Shown here piece by piece: positions 37,641 to 46,991 of a stretch of 64,000 nt of DNA. The notes beneath the pieces are model-generated. The model did not search any database. It worked only from the letters and a program-made list of their open reading frames with translations, and was not told where the DNA came from. The translations under genes and the position numbers were made by a program. Every line of letters starts with the position of its first letter. The stretch's first letter is position 1. The DNA lies in NCBI RefSeq assembly GCF_003293595.1, contig NZ_CP022162.1, forward strand, positions 1,271,737 through 1,335,736, in the 5' to 3' direction. This stretch comes from Microbacterium sp. PM5 (lineage in GTDB: Bacteria > Actinomycetota > Actinomycetes > Actinomycetales > Microbacteriaceae).

Positions 37641-38005
37641 TCGTCATCGACCCGGCATCCGCAGTCCCTCCGTTCGAGCAGCTGCGGCGACAGCTCATCG
37701 ACGACGTCTCGACCGGCGCACTCGCACCGGGCACCCGTCTGCCGACCGTGCGCCGACTGGCCGAGGATCTCGGCCTCGCGCCCGGCACCGTCGCTCGCGC
37801 GTATCGCGAGCTCGAATCGGCCGGCATCATCGAGACGCGAGGGCGCAACGGCACCTTCGTCTCACCTCAGGGCGACGCCGCGATGCGCGAGGCGCAGCGG
37901 GCGGCGACGAGCTTCGCCGAGCAGGTCCGCATGCTGCGCGTCGATCCCGAGCAGGCGCTCGCGCTCGTTCAGGCGGCGTTGCGCAGCGCGCCCACCGCTT
38001 CCTGA
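37637..38005 (+). CDS. GntR family (YtrA-like) transcriptional regulator
   Basis: A short 122-residue GntR protein. The winged helix spans about residues 10-75 (PPFEQLRRQLIDDVSTGALAPGTRLPTVRRLAEDLGLAPGTVARAYRELESAGIIETRGRNGTFVS, quoted here only in part elsewhere). Only about 45 residues of helix follow, so there is no large effector domain, which is the YtrA subfamily layout. The ATG overlaps the membrane-protein stop. It probably represses its own operon. It converges on murG with an 89-nt gap lacking a clear terminator. Confidence 0.88.
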   Translation: MIVIDPASAVPPFEQLRRQLIDDVSTGALAPGTRLPTVRRLAEDLGLAPGTVARAYRELESAGIIETRGRNGTFVSPQGDAAMREAQRAATSFAEQVRMLRVDPEQALALVQAALRSAPTAS

Positions 38006-38094
38006 CCACTCATCCGTCCGCACGTGTCGCGAAGGGGCACGCTGAGCGACCGCACGCGACCGACGAACCCGGTCATCGGCTCGGCCGTCCGCGC

Positions 38095-39192
38095 TCAGCG
38101 CGCCAGCGCCCGGTCGAGCATCGCCATCACGGATGCGGTGCCGGTACGCGCCGCAGCGGTTCGCGCCTGCGCGGCGGCACGCATCGCCGACAGCGCCGTC
38201 GCGTCGTGCAGCAGCGGGACGATCTGCTCCCGCACGCGGTCGGGCGTGAAGGCAGCATCCTCGATCAGCTGCGCGGCGCCGGCGGCCACGGCGCCGCGCG
38301 CGTTGAGCGCCTGCTCGCCGTTGCCGACGGCGTACGGCACGTAGACCGCGGGGATGCCGAGGGCCGACACCTCGCTCACGGTGGCCGCACCCGAGCGCGA
38401 GACCACGAGATCCGCGACCGCGAGCGCGAGGTCCATTCGATCGAGGTAGGCGACGATGCGGTAGTCAGGGTGTCCCGGGTCGACGATCGGGTCGCGCTCC
38501 CCCGCCGCGTGCAGCAGCTGCCACCCGGCGTCGACGACCGCAGGCCACGCGTCGGCGAACGTCTCGTTCAGTCGCCGCGCTCCCAGCGATCCGCCGAAGA
38601 CGAGAAGCACGGGGCGCGCCGGATCGAGACCGAAGAATCGTGCCGCGTCGTCTCGCGTCGATGCGCGGTCGAGGTCGACGATCTCTGCGCGGAGCGGCAT
38701 GCCGACCGTCTCGGCACCGCGCAGCGGGGTGTCGGGGAAGGCGACGCCGACGCCCGCCGCGCGCCGGGCGCCCAAGATGTTCGCCAGTCCAGGGCGCGCG
38801 TTGGCCTCGTGCACGACGTACGGCACGCCTTCGCGGCGGGCGGCGACATACGCGGGAGCCGAGGCGTAGCCGCCGAAACCGGCGACCACATCGACCCGGC
38901 GGTCTCGGATGTGCCGCCGCACCTGCCCGACGGCGCGATGCCACGCCAGCGGGAACCGGAGCGCGGCGAGGTTCGGCCGTCGCGGAAAGGGGACCTTGTC
39001 GACGATCAGCAGCTCGTATCCGCGTTCGGGCACGAGACGGGCTTCGAGCCCTTCGCGCGTGCCGAGGACGAGCACGGATGCCGCGGCATCCCTCTCCCGC
39101 AACCCGTCGGCGACGGCGAGCAGCGGATTCACGTGCCCGGCGGTGCCGCCGCCGGCGAGGAGATAGGTCGTCGAGGAAGCCGGCGTCGTCAC
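38095..39192 (-). CDS. murG: UDP-GlcNAc:lipid I N-acetylglucosaminyltransferase
   Basis: MurG converts lipid I to lipid II at the inner face of the membrane. The 365-residue GT28 enzyme has the N-terminal LLAGGGTAGHVNPLLAVADGL, the GGYASAPAYVAA and VVHEANARPGLAN segments and the C-terminal UDP-GlcNAc site (VVSRSGAATVSEVSALGIPAVYVPY). The start is GTG 39192; the longer upstream frame is ftsW antisense-like sequence and not protein-like. It follows ftsW by 10 nt. It is the last gene of the upstream dcw unit before the inserted plus-strand pair. Confidence 0.95.
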   Translation of the reverse strand: MTTPASSTTYLLAGGGTAGHVNPLLAVADGLRERDAAASVLVLGTREGLEARLVPERGYELLIVDKVPFPRRPNLAALRFPLAWHRAVGQVRRHIRDRRVDVVAGFGGYASAPAYVAARREGVPYVVHEANARPGLANILGARRAAGVGVAFPDTPLRGAETVGMPLRAEIVDLDRASTRDDAARFFGLDPARPVLLVFGGSLGARRLNETFADAWPAVVDAGWQLLHAAGERDPIVDPGHPDYRIVAYLDRMDLALAVADLVVSRSGAATVSEVSALGIPAVYVPYAVGNGEQALNARGAVAAGAAQLIEDAAFTPDRVREQIVPLLHDATALSAMRAAAQARTAAARTGTASVMAMLDRALAR

Positions 39193-39202
39193 CCGAGAGA
39201 GC

Positions 39203-40465
39203 CTACCGGCGGCGGGGCAGCGGCTCAGCGGCGATCGCGGTCGAGGCGGGACCGACGGGGATCGTCCGCGCGAAGGACAGCAGCACACCGCAGGCGAACA
39301 GGACCGACAGCAGCGAGGTACCGCCCTGTGACATGAACGGCAGCGGCACCCCCAGCACCGGCAGCAGACGCAGGACGACACCGATGTTGACGAGGGCCTG
39401 TCCGACGATCCAGACGATGATGCCGCCCGTGACGATGCGGATGAAGGGGTCGCGGGTCTTACGGATGATCTGGAAGGCGGCGATCGCGAACACCGTGAAC
39501 AGCAGGAGCACCACGGCGCAGCCGACGAGTCCGAGCTCCTCACCGAGGATCGCGAAGATGTAGTCGTTCGACCGGGCCGGCAGCCAGCCGTACTTCTCCC
39601 GGGAGTTTCCGAGCCCGAGTCCGAACAGTCCCCCGTTGGCGAGGGCCCACACCCCGTGCACCGCCTGATAGCAGTCACCGACGGCCGCGTTGTAGCAGTC
39701 CATCGAGTCGAAGTTGACGAAGCTGCTCATGATGCGCGCCATGCGGTTCGAGTTGGTCACCGCGAAGAACACGGCGGAGACCACCACGACGATCAGCGGG
39801 ATGATGAAGATGCGCAGCTTCACACCGGAGAAGAACAGGCAGCCCAGCAGGATCGCCATGAGGATCATTCCCGTGCCCAGGTCCTCGCTGCCGACCGCGA
39901 CCAGTCCGATGACGAGACCGCCGACGGGAACGACCGGGATGAACACGTGGGCCCAGGACCCCAGCAGCGTCTGCTTGCGAAACAGCACGTAGCCGAGCCA
40001 GAGCGCGAGGGCGAGCTTGAGGAACTCGGAGGGCTGCGCCTGAATGCCGCCGATCTGGATCCAGTTCTGGTTGCCGTCGTTGGCCACGCCAAGGCCCGGG
40101 ACGAACACGAGCATCTGGAAGCAGGTGGCCGCGATCAGAGCGGGCCAGGCGATCCGCTTCCAGAACGTGACGGGCAGCCTGCTCGCGATGAACATGAGCG
40201 GGATGCCGATGACGGCGAAGATCGCCTGCTTCATGACGACCTCGAACGGGCTCTGACCGGCGGCCATGGCCGAGGCCATCGTCGCGGACAGAACCATCAT
40301 CAGTCCGAACCCCGTCAGCAGCAGAGCGGTCGAGGCGACGAGCAGGAACTCGCTGGACACCGGCGCGAACACGCGTCCCAGGGAGACGCGTGCGGCGAAG
40401 CCCGACGTCGCGGCGTCGTCGGGCCCGTCAGCGGCGGGACGGGTCGGCGGGGTCGTCGTGGTCAT
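39203..40465 (-). CDS. ftsW: Peptidoglycan polymerase FtsW (SEDS family)
   Basis: FtsW is the septal glycosyltransferase that works with the class B PBP FtsI. The 420-residue product has about ten transmembrane helices. SEDS motifs include ANDGNQNWIQIGGIQAQPSEFLKLALAL, with the functionally important Pro-Ser-Glu, and the late GGTSLLSVLFACGVLLSFAR. A Thr/Pro-rich cytoplasmic N-terminus of about 35 residues precedes the first helix. The ATG at 40465 has GGAGGGGGA as ribosome site. The gene overlaps the 3' end of murD by 38 nt. Confidence 0.95.
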   Translation of the reverse strand: MTTTTPPTRPAADGPDDAATSGFAARVSLGRVFAPVSSEFLLVASTALLLTGFGLMMVLSATMASAMAAGQSPFEVVMKQAIFAVIGIPLMFIASRLPVTFWKRIAWPALIAATCFQMLVFVPGLGVANDGNQNWIQIGGIQAQPSEFLKLALALWLGYVLFRKQTLLGSWAHVFIPVVPVGGLVIGLVAVGSEDLGTGMILMAILLGCLFFSGVKLRIFIIPLIVVVVSAVFFAVTNSNRMARIMSSFVNFDSMDCYNAAVGDCYQAVHGVWALANGGLFGLGLGNSREKYGWLPARSNDYIFAILGEELGLVGCAVVLLLFTVFAIAAFQIIRKTRDPFIRIVTGGIIVWIVGQALVNIGVVLRLLPVLGVPLPFMSQGGTSLLSVLFACGVLLSFARTIPVGPASTAIAAEPLPRRR

Positions 40466-42014
40466 CGGCTCCCCCTCCGTCTGTCGCGCCGGTCTCGTTC
40501 GGTGTCTGCGGGGCGGACGAGGAGGTCCATTCCCGCACGGCCATCGCGAAGCGGCGACCGCGGTCGGCGTACGAGTCGAATTGATCGAAGGATGCCGCGG
40601 CGGGGGCGAGGAGAACCACGTCACCGTCACGGGCGATCCGTGCCGCCGCAGCGACCACGTCTGCCATGACGTCTTCAGTCTGAGCGTGGTCGACTTCGAT
40701 GACGGGAATGGCCGGCGCGTGTCGCGCGAACGCCTCCGTGATCGGCGCACGTTCGACGCCGATGACGATGACCGCCTTGACACTCGGACCACGTGCGGCG
40801 ACGAGATCGCCGATGTCCACGCCCTTCATATCGCCGCCGACGACCCAGACCGCTCCTGGGAAAGCCGCCAGCGATGACGCGGCCGCGTGCGGGTTGGTCG
40901 CCTTGGAGTCGTCGATCCACGTGATGCCGCCTGCGGTGGCGACGACCTCGATGCGGTGGGCATCGAGCCGGAAGCTGCGCAGGGCCTCCGCGATGCGCGC
41001 GGGCGGCACATCCAGCGCGCGGGCCAGCGCGGACGCGGCGAGGATGTTCGCGACGATGTGTGGAGCGATCAGACCCTGAGCGGCGAGCTCGTCGAGCGTC
41101 GTGATCTCCAGCGCGCTGGTGCGTCGATCCTCCAGGAAGGCGCGGTCGACGACGATCCCGTCGACGATGCCGAGATCGCTCGGACCTGGAACCCCGAGAT
41201 CGAAGCCGATCGCGCGACACCCGTCGACGACATCGGCCTCTTCGACCATGATGCGGGTCGCGACGTCGGACTTGTTGTAGACACAGGCGACGCGCGTGTG
41301 CTGGTACACGACCGCCTTCGCATCGCGGTACGCGGCGAATGAGCCGTGCCACTGCAGGTGGTCATCGGCGAGGTTCAGGCACACGCTCGCGAAAGGCGAC
41401 ACCGGCTCCGATCCCTCCTGCAGTGAGAGGTACCACAGCTGATGACTGGAGACCTCGACGACGAGCACGTCGAACCCGCTCGGGTCACGCACGGCGTCCA
41501 GGATCGGTACGCCGATGTTGCCGCACGGCGCGGCACGCAGTCCGCCGGCGACGAGCATCGTCGCGGTGAGCTGGGTCGTCGTCGTCTTGCCGTTGGTACC
41601 GGTGATCAGCACCCAGTCCGCGGGCGTGCCGTCCGGGCGCAGGACCTTGTCGCGAACGCGCCAGGCGAGCTCGATGTCTCCCCACAGGGCCGTGCCCCGC
41701 TCGCGTGTCCAGGCGATGACCGGATGGTGGGGCGCGAAGCCGGGCGAGGCGACGACCACTTCGGGGTCGAAGTCGACGAGCTCGGCCGGAACGGAACTGA
41801 GCGCACCCACGTGCAGGCGCGCTCCGATCACGGGCAGCAGCCGTGCGTACTCCTCGCTCGCCGACTCGCTGAGCACGAGGACCTCCGCGCCGAGCTCCGC
41901 GAGGGTGTCGGCGACGGAGAACCCGGTCATCGACAAACCGAGGACGGCGACGCGCAGTCCGCGCCAGGGCGCATTCCAGCTGCGCAGGGCGTCGAGGTCG
42001 CGGGTGCCCGTCAC
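40428..42014 (-). CDS. murD: UDP-N-acetylmuramoyl-L-alanine--D-glutamate ligase
   Basis: MurD adds D-glutamate to the nucleotide stem precursor. The product is about 528 residues. An N-terminal Rossmann-like domain opens with LRVAVLGLSMTGFSVADTLAELGAEVLVLSES. The ATP loop is LITGTNGKTTTTQL, and the C-terminal domain includes GGITWIDDSKATNPHAA and WVVGGDMKGVDIG. The C-terminal 35 residues form an acidic, Asp-rich extension. I place the start at GTG 42014, which overlaps the mraY stop as GTGA. An ATG at 42029 would add five residues. Confidence 0.93.
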   Translation of the reverse strand: MTGTRDLDALRSWNAPWRGLRVAVLGLSMTGFSVADTLAELGAEVLVLSESASEEYARLLPVIGARLHVGALSSVPAELVDFDPEVVVASPGFAPHHPVIAWTRERGTALWGDIELAWRVRDKVLRPDGTPADWVLITGTNGKTTTTQLTATMLVAGGLRAAPCGNIGVPILDAVRDPSGFDVLVVEVSSHQLWYLSLQEGSEPVSPFASVCLNLADDHLQWHGSFAAYRDAKAVVYQHTRVACVYNKSDVATRIMVEEADVVDGCRAIGFDLGVPGPSDLGIVDGIVVDRAFLEDRRTSALEITTLDELAAQGLIAPHIVANILAASALARALDVPPARIAEALRSFRLDAHRIEVVATAGGITWIDDSKATNPHAAASSLAAFPGAVWVVGGDMKGVDIGDLVAARGPSVKAVIVIGVERAPITEAFARHAPAIPVIEVDHAQTEDVMADVVAAAARIARDGDVVLLAPAAASFDQFDSYADRGRRFAMAVREWTSSSAPQTPNETGATDGGGADDHDDPADPSRR

Positions 42015-43120
42015 AGCGCCGACAGCCATTCGACGTAGAACAGGGCGACGCCGGTCACCGCGAGCATGCCGGCGATGATCCACATGCGCACGACGATCGT
42101 GATCTCGGGCCAGCCGCGCATCTCGAGGTGGTGGTGGAACGGGCTCATCAAGAAGAGACGCTTGCCGCCGGTGGCCTTGAAGTAGATGCGCTGCAGGATC
42201 ACCGACCCCGGCCCGATGATGAAGACGCCGGCGATGATGACGGAGAGCAGCTCGGCGCGCGCGAGGATCGCCATTGCGGCGATCACACCTCCGATGGCCA
42301 TCGAACCGACGTCTCCCATGAAGATCTTCGCCTTGGGCGCGTTCCACCAGAGGAAGCCCACGAGGGCACCCACGAAGGATGCCGCGATGATCGTGAGGTC
42401 CATCGGGTCGGGCGTGGCATAGCAGCCGCCGACGTAGGCGTTCACGAGCGCCTCACTCGCACAGCGCTGCTGGAACTGCCAGAAGGTCACGAGACTCAGC
42501 GCGGAAACGGTGAAGATGCCGGATCCGGTCGCGAGGCCGTCGAGTCCGTCGGTGAGATTGGTCGAATTCGACCACGCGACAGAGATGAACGTGATCCAGA
42601 TCAGATACACGATCCAGCCGACGACCGCCCCCAGGGCGAAGAACGACAGCATGGGGATGTCGCGGAAGAAGGAGACGTACGGAGACGCCGGCGTCTCCCC
42701 CCGTGCGTCGGGGAAGTTCAGCGCCATGATGCCGAAGGGCACCGCGACGAGCACCTGGCCGACGATCTTGCGCCACCCCGACAGACCGAGGCTGCGCTGC
42801 TGGCGCACCTTCATGAAGTCGTCGATGAAACCGACGATGCCGAATCCGACCATCATCCAGATCACGAGCAGGCCCGAAATCGACGGCGGCGCTCCTCCGG
42901 TCAGCGTGCCGACGACGTAGCCGACGATCGAGCCCACGATGAAGACGATCCCGCCCATCGTGGGTGTTCCGCGCTTCGTCTGATGGCTGGGGTTGTGCGC
43001 GTTCTCGGGGGTGCGGATGACCTGACCCCAGCCGAGCTTCTCGAACAGCCGGATGAACAGCGGCGTGAGAAAGAGGGTGAACGCGAGCGAGATCGTCGCA
43101 GCCGCCAGCAGTGATCTCAC
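42011..43120 (-). CDS. mraY: Phospho-MurNAc-pentapeptide translocase
   Basis: MraY transfers phospho-MurNAc-pentapeptide to undecaprenyl phosphate, making lipid I. The 369-residue product has about ten transmembrane helices and the Mg/substrate motifs. FIDDFMKVRQQRSLGLS gives the catalytic Asp pair, NLTDGLDGLATG carries the NxxDGxDG element, and MSPFHHHLEMRGWPEITIVVRMW holds the conserved HHH. The GTG start overlaps the murF stop by 4 nt and the 3' end overlaps murD, so translation is coupled. Confidence 0.97.
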   Translation of the reverse strand: MRSLLAAATISLAFTLFLTPLFIRLFEKLGWGQVIRTPENAHNPSHQTKRGTPTMGGIVFIVGSIVGYVVGTLTGGAPPSISGLLVIWMMVGFGIVGFIDDFMKVRQQRSLGLSGWRKIVGQVLVAVPFGIMALNFPDARGETPASPYVSFFRDIPMLSFFALGAVVGWIVYLIWITFISVAWSNSTNLTDGLDGLATGSGIFTVSALSLVTFWQFQQRCASEALVNAYVGGCYATPDPMDLTIIAASFVGALVGFLWWNAPKAKIFMGDVGSMAIGGVIAAMAILARAELLSVIIAGVFIIGPGSVILQRIYFKATGGKRLFLMSPFHHHLEMRGWPEITIVVRMWIIAGMLAVTGVALFYVEWLSAL

Positions 43121-44529
43121 GAGAACGATTCTCCCAGACGATCGCCGAGGTGCCGCAGGCCCGCGGAGTTGGACGACTTCACGAGCACCCGGTCGCCGTC
43201 GCGGAGCTCACCGCGAAGATAGTCGAAAGCCTCGTCCGCCGTCTCGAAGAAGACCGCTTCGCCGTCCCACGAGCCCTCGCCGATGGCGGCGAGGTACAGA
43301 CGGCGGGCGTCGCGTCCGACCACGACGATGCGCTCGATGCGCAGGCGCACCGCGAGCAGACCGACACGGTCGTGCTCTTCGCCGGCGAGGTCACCGAGCT
43401 CACTCATCGCGCCCAGCACGGCGACCTTGCGCTCGCCCGGGCCGGCGATCTGCGCGAGCGTGCGCAGAGCCGCGGCCATCGAGTCGGGACTCGCGTTGTA
43501 CGCGTCGTTGATGATGCGGACCCGGTCCGAGCCCATCGGCTGCATCCGCCAGCGCTCGGCGATCTCGAGCGTCTCCAATCGCGCGATCGCCGCGTCGGGG
43601 GCGACCCCGAGCTCGCGCGCCGCGGCCAGCGCGGCCAGCGCGTTCATGACGTGGTGCTCGCCGAGTACGCGCAGTCGCAACGGCCATCGTCCCTCAGGTG
43701 TCACGACGGTGCAGGTCGTGCCCGCGGCGGTGACCTCGACGTCCTCCGCGCGCACCTCCGCTGCGGATCCTCGCCCGAACCACCGCACGTCCACACCTCG
43801 GGATGCCGCGACGTCGGCCATCGTGACGACACGCGCGTCATCGCGGTTGAGGACGGCGACTCCACCGGGGCGCACCGCCTGGACGAGCTCGGTCTTCGCC
43901 TTCAGCGTCGCCTCGACTCCGCCGAAGCCTCCCGCGTGGGCCAAGCCCACCATCAGGACGACGCCGACGTCGGGCGTGACGAGTCCGGCGAGCTTCGCGA
44001 TCTCGCCGGGGCCCGACGCGCCGAACTCGCTGACCAGGAAGCGGGTGTCCGCGCCGACACGGAGCATCGTCAACGGTGCGCCGACCTCGTTGTTGAACGA
44101 GCCGCGCGGAGCGATGGTCTCGCCCTCGCCCTCGAGGATGCGGGCGAGCATGTTCTTCGTCGTGGTCTTGCCGTTCGACCCCGTGATGCCGACGATCCTG
44201 AGCCGACCGTGCTCGCGCACGGCGGCGACGACCGCGCGCGCCAGGTGCGACAGGGCCGCCACGGCGTCTGCGACGACGATCTGACTGACCGGCGCGTCGA
44301 CGAGCCGCTCGACGATCGCGAGGACGGCTCCGGAGGCGACGGCACCGGCGACGAAGTTGTGGCCGTCGGTGACTTCTCCGGGCTTGGCCACGAAGATGTC
44401 ACCGACGCGGATCTCGCGGGAGTCGGTGTCGACGTTGCCGTCGACCACCGTGTCGGGGGTGTCATCGGCGGCCAGGTGCAGGGTGCCCGCCACAGCGGCG
44501 GCGACCTCGGCGAGCGTCATCCGGATCAT
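43117..44529 (-). CDS. murF: UDP-MurNAc-tripeptide--D-alanyl-D-alanine ligase
   Basis: MurF adds D-Ala-D-Ala to the precursor. The 470-residue protein shows the N-terminal MurF domain (TDSREIRVGDIFVAKPGEVTDGHNFV), ATP loop GITGSNGKTTTKNML, the EFGASGPGEI segment and INDAYNASPDSMAAAL in the C-terminal half. It directly follows ftsI with a 40-nt gap. In most actinobacterial dcw clusters murE lies between these two genes, but here it is missing. I found no murE-specific motif elsewhere in the window. Confidence 0.95.
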   Translation of the reverse strand: MIRMTLAEVAAAVAGTLHLAADDTPDTVVDGNVDTDSREIRVGDIFVAKPGEVTDGHNFVAGAVASGAVLAIVERLVDAPVSQIVVADAVAALSHLARAVVAAVREHGRLRIVGITGSNGKTTTKNMLARILEGEGETIAPRGSFNNEVGAPLTMLRVGADTRFLVSEFGASGPGEIAKLAGLVTPDVGVVLMVGLAHAGGFGGVEATLKAKTELVQAVRPGGVAVLNRDDARVVTMADVAASRGVDVRWFGRGSAAEVRAEDVEVTAAGTTCTVVTPEGRWPLRLRVLGEHHVMNALAALAAARELGVAPDAAIARLETLEIAERWRMQPMGSDRVRIINDAYNASPDSMAAALRTLAQIAGPGERKVAVLGAMSELGDLAGEEHDRVGLLAVRLRIERIVVVGRDARRLYLAAIGEGSWDGEAVFFETADEAFDYLRGELRDGDRVLVKSSNSAGLRHLGDRLGESFS

Positions 44530-44569
44530 AGGCTTTGTTCCTCACGCGCGGTGGCGCGTCACGGTGTCG

Positions 44570-46381
44570 TCATTGTGTCACGGGCAGCAGCGGGGTGTCC
44601 GAGCCCGAGGGCATCACCCGGTAGTGCGTCAGCACCTGGGTCATGGCCTTCTTGAAGACCGAGCGGTTGGCCGAAGACATCGTGTTGGTCTTCGGCTCGT
44701 TGAAAAGGGTCAACACAACGTACTGCGGATCATCGGCGGGTGCGTAACCGGCCAGCGAGGTCATGAAGAGGTTGTCCTTGTAGCCGCCGTGCCCGTCCGG
44801 CACCTGTGCCGTTCCCGTCTTGACGGCCAGCCGGTAGCCGGGGATCTTGATGTCGTCGGCAAGCGTGCCCTGGGCGTAGACGTTCTCGAGCATCTGGGAG
44901 ACTTCGGCGGCGGTCTGCGGCTTGATCACCTGCACCGGTGCCGGCAGGTCGGGGGTGACGACCGTCCCGTCGGGCTTCGTGCAGGACTCCACCAGCTGTG
45001 CCGGCATGCGCACCCCGCCGTTGGCGATGGTCTGGAACAGGCTCGTGACCTGCGTCGGCGTGACGGTGAAGGCCTGCCCGAAGGTGGTCGTGTAGAAGGT
45101 CTGGTTGTCCCAGGTCGACGCGTCCCGGATCTCTCCCGTGGGCTCGCCCGACCAGTTCAGGGCCGTGCCATCGCCCACGCCGAAACGCTTCAGGTAGTCG
45201 TAGCGCGTTTCGGCGGGCACCTGCGCGCCGAACTGCGACATGGCGACGTTCGAGGACTGCACGAGACCGCCGGTGAGGGTCAGATTCTCCGCGGGGTGGC
45301 TCTCGGAGTCGTTGATGACCGCGCCGTTGGGGAACTGGATGCGATCGGGCGTCTCGACCGTGGAGGTCGGCGTGAGACCGCCCTGCTCGATGACGGTGGC
45401 GGCCGTCACGGGCTTGAACGTCGATCCCGGCTCGTAGGAGACGCGAAGCAGGCGCGAGCCACGGTTGTCGGGATCGGAGGCGCCGGGATCGTTGGGGTCG
45501 ACCGTGTTGGTCTCGGCGAGGGCGCGGATCTTGCCGGTCTTCGCCTCCATGACGATGATGCCACCCCAGTCGGCCTGGTAGCGCGCCGTCTCCTCGGAGA
45601 TCAGCTGCTGCATGAACCACTGCAGATCGCTGTCGATCGTGAGCTTGAGCGTGCCGCCGTTGACGGCCGGCTTCTCGACCTCGGTGCCGGGGATGATCAC
45701 GCCGTCGGCACCGCGCTGGTAGGTCAGCGAGCCGTCCGTTGCCTGGAGGCACGAGTTCTGCAGAGACTCCAGTCCCTCCAGCGGGTCGCCGTCGGAGCCG
45801 ACGAAGCCGATGAGGTTGCCGGCGACCGCCCCGTCGGGGTAGGTCCGGGCGGGGTGGAGGGGGAAGGTGAGGAACGGGAGCTTCAGCGCCGCGAGCGCGC
45901 GGTACTCCTCGGTGGAGACGTACCGCTTCACATACGCGAAACGCGACGCCGAGTTCTCGGCCAGCGCGTCGGACACGATCTTCTCGACGTCGGCGGTCGA
46001 CTGGCCCGTGATCGCGGCGATCTTGGGGGCCACGTCGGTCCACGGAGTCATGATGTTCTTGCCGTCGGCATCCGTCATCGCGTTGCCGCTGGCATCGGTC
46101 TGCACGGCTCCCTGCGCCGCGAGCATGGGGTCGATCTGCACGTCGTAGAGCGTCGTGCTGCTGGCGAGGACGACGCCGTTGTCGTCGACGATCTCGCCGC
46201 GCGCTCCGTAGAGCGTGGTCTTGGCCCCGGTCGCGAACTGCTCGGAATCGTCGACGTGCTCGCGCGCATTGACCACCTGGATGTCCACCAGACGCACGAC
46301 GAAGGCGGACAGCACCACCAGGACGACGGCGAGGGCGACGACGGTGCGGCGCCGCGGGCTGCGAGTTGCTCGTGTCGTCAT
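44570..46381 (-). CDS. ftsI: Septal transpeptidase FtsI (class B PBP)
   Basis: A class B penicillin-binding protein of 603 residues that crosslinks septal peptidoglycan in partnership with FtsW. A basic N-terminus and one transmembrane helix (TVVALAVVLVVLSAFVVRLVDIQVV) precede the pedestal domain (GARGEIVDDNGVVLASS). Transpeptidase motifs are SxxK in GSTFKP (Ser near residue 320), SxN in SSNVAMS, and KTG in AVKTGTAQVPDG (about residue 521). No PASTA domain is present at the C-terminus. It starts 4 nt after the FtsL-like gene. Confidence 0.95.
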   Translation of the reverse strand: MTTRATRSPRRRTVVALAVVLVVLSAFVVRLVDIQVVNAREHVDDSEQFATGAKTTLYGARGEIVDDNGVVLASSTTLYDVQIDPMLAAQGAVQTDASGNAMTDADGKNIMTPWTDVAPKIAAITGQSTADVEKIVSDALAENSASRFAYVKRYVSTEEYRALAALKLPFLTFPLHPARTYPDGAVAGNLIGFVGSDGDPLEGLESLQNSCLQATDGSLTYQRGADGVIIPGTEVEKPAVNGGTLKLTIDSDLQWFMQQLISEETARYQADWGGIIVMEAKTGKIRALAETNTVDPNDPGASDPDNRGSRLLRVSYEPGSTFKPVTAATVIEQGGLTPTSTVETPDRIQFPNGAVINDSESHPAENLTLTGGLVQSSNVAMSQFGAQVPAETRYDYLKRFGVGDGTALNWSGEPTGEIRDASTWDNQTFYTTTFGQAFTVTPTQVTSLFQTIANGGVRMPAQLVESCTKPDGTVVTPDLPAPVQVIKPQTAAEVSQMLENVYAQGTLADDIKIPGYRLAVKTGTAQVPDGHGGYKDNLFMTSLAGYAPADDPQYVVLTLFNEPKTNTMSSANRSVFKKAMTQVLTHYRVMPSGSDTPLLPVTQ

Positions 46382-46385
46382 GGAT

Positions 46386-46991
46386 TCAGTGTGTGGCGGG
46401 GACGGGCAGACCGTCGGCGATGGCGGGGGGTGTCGGCGTATCAGGGATGGCCTTGTCGACCACGGAGCTGCCGCCGGTCGCGCCGAGGCTCGCCGCGGGG
46501 TCTCCGACGAGCGGACGCCCGCTGACGAGGGCGTTGCCGACGGCGGCCTTGCTCAGCGCGTTCACCGCGCTCGCACCGGTCAGGCCGGCGGCCGTGCCGA
46601 TGACGGCGTTGTCGCTGAGCCGCAGATAGGTCGGCGCCTGGCCGGTGACCATGCCCATCGCCTCCGCATTCGCGGCGAGGTACTGCGGCGAGCTCAGGCC
46701 GGCGATGCTGTCCTGCAGCATCTGCTTCTGCCAGTCGAGACTGCGCTGCTGATCGCTGAGCGTCGACAGCTCGTAGGAGGACTGCGTCGTCAGGATCGAC
46801 AGCCCCATCTGCGCGCCGCCGATCAGGAGCGCACCGCTGACCGCGACGATGCCGTAGACGAGCCGAGGACGCCGTCGCGGCGCGGGCTGCTCGACCGCGT
46901 GTAGGCGTCGCGCCGGCTCCCCGGGGGTGCGCAGCGGAAGGGGCGCAGCCCCCACGAACGGATCGAGGTTGCTCTCTGCCGGCACGCTCAT
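46386..46991 (-). CDS. ftsL: FtsL-like divisome protein
   Basis: A 201-residue bitopic protein in the ftsL position. A polar, Pro/Arg-rich N-terminus of about 55 residues is followed by one transmembrane helix ([25 protein letters not shown]). A short coiled-coil-like segment comes next ([31 protein letters not shown], cited in part). The tail of about 100 residues is Ala/Gly/Thr-rich and low-complexity. FtsL evolves fast, so the call rests on topology and on placement between rsmH and ftsI. The ATG overlaps the rsmH stop by 4 nt (ATGA). Confidence 0.8.
   Translation of the reverse strand: MSVPAESNLDPFVGAAPLPLRTPGEPARRLHAVEQPAPRRRPRLVYGIVAVSGALLIGGAQMGLSILTTQSSYELSTLSDQQRSLDWQKQMLQDSIAGLSSPQYLAANAEAMGMVTGQAPTYLRLSDNAVIGTAAGLTGASAVNALSKAAVGNALVSGRPLVGDPAASLGATGGSSVVDKAIPDTPTPPAIADGLPVPATH

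Noticed and set aside
44540..44560. ACGCGC/GCGCGT hairpin between ftsI and murF as a remnant of murE
   Set aside because: It is only a 6-bp stem in ordinary leader sequence. No murE coding remnant is detectable in 40 nt.
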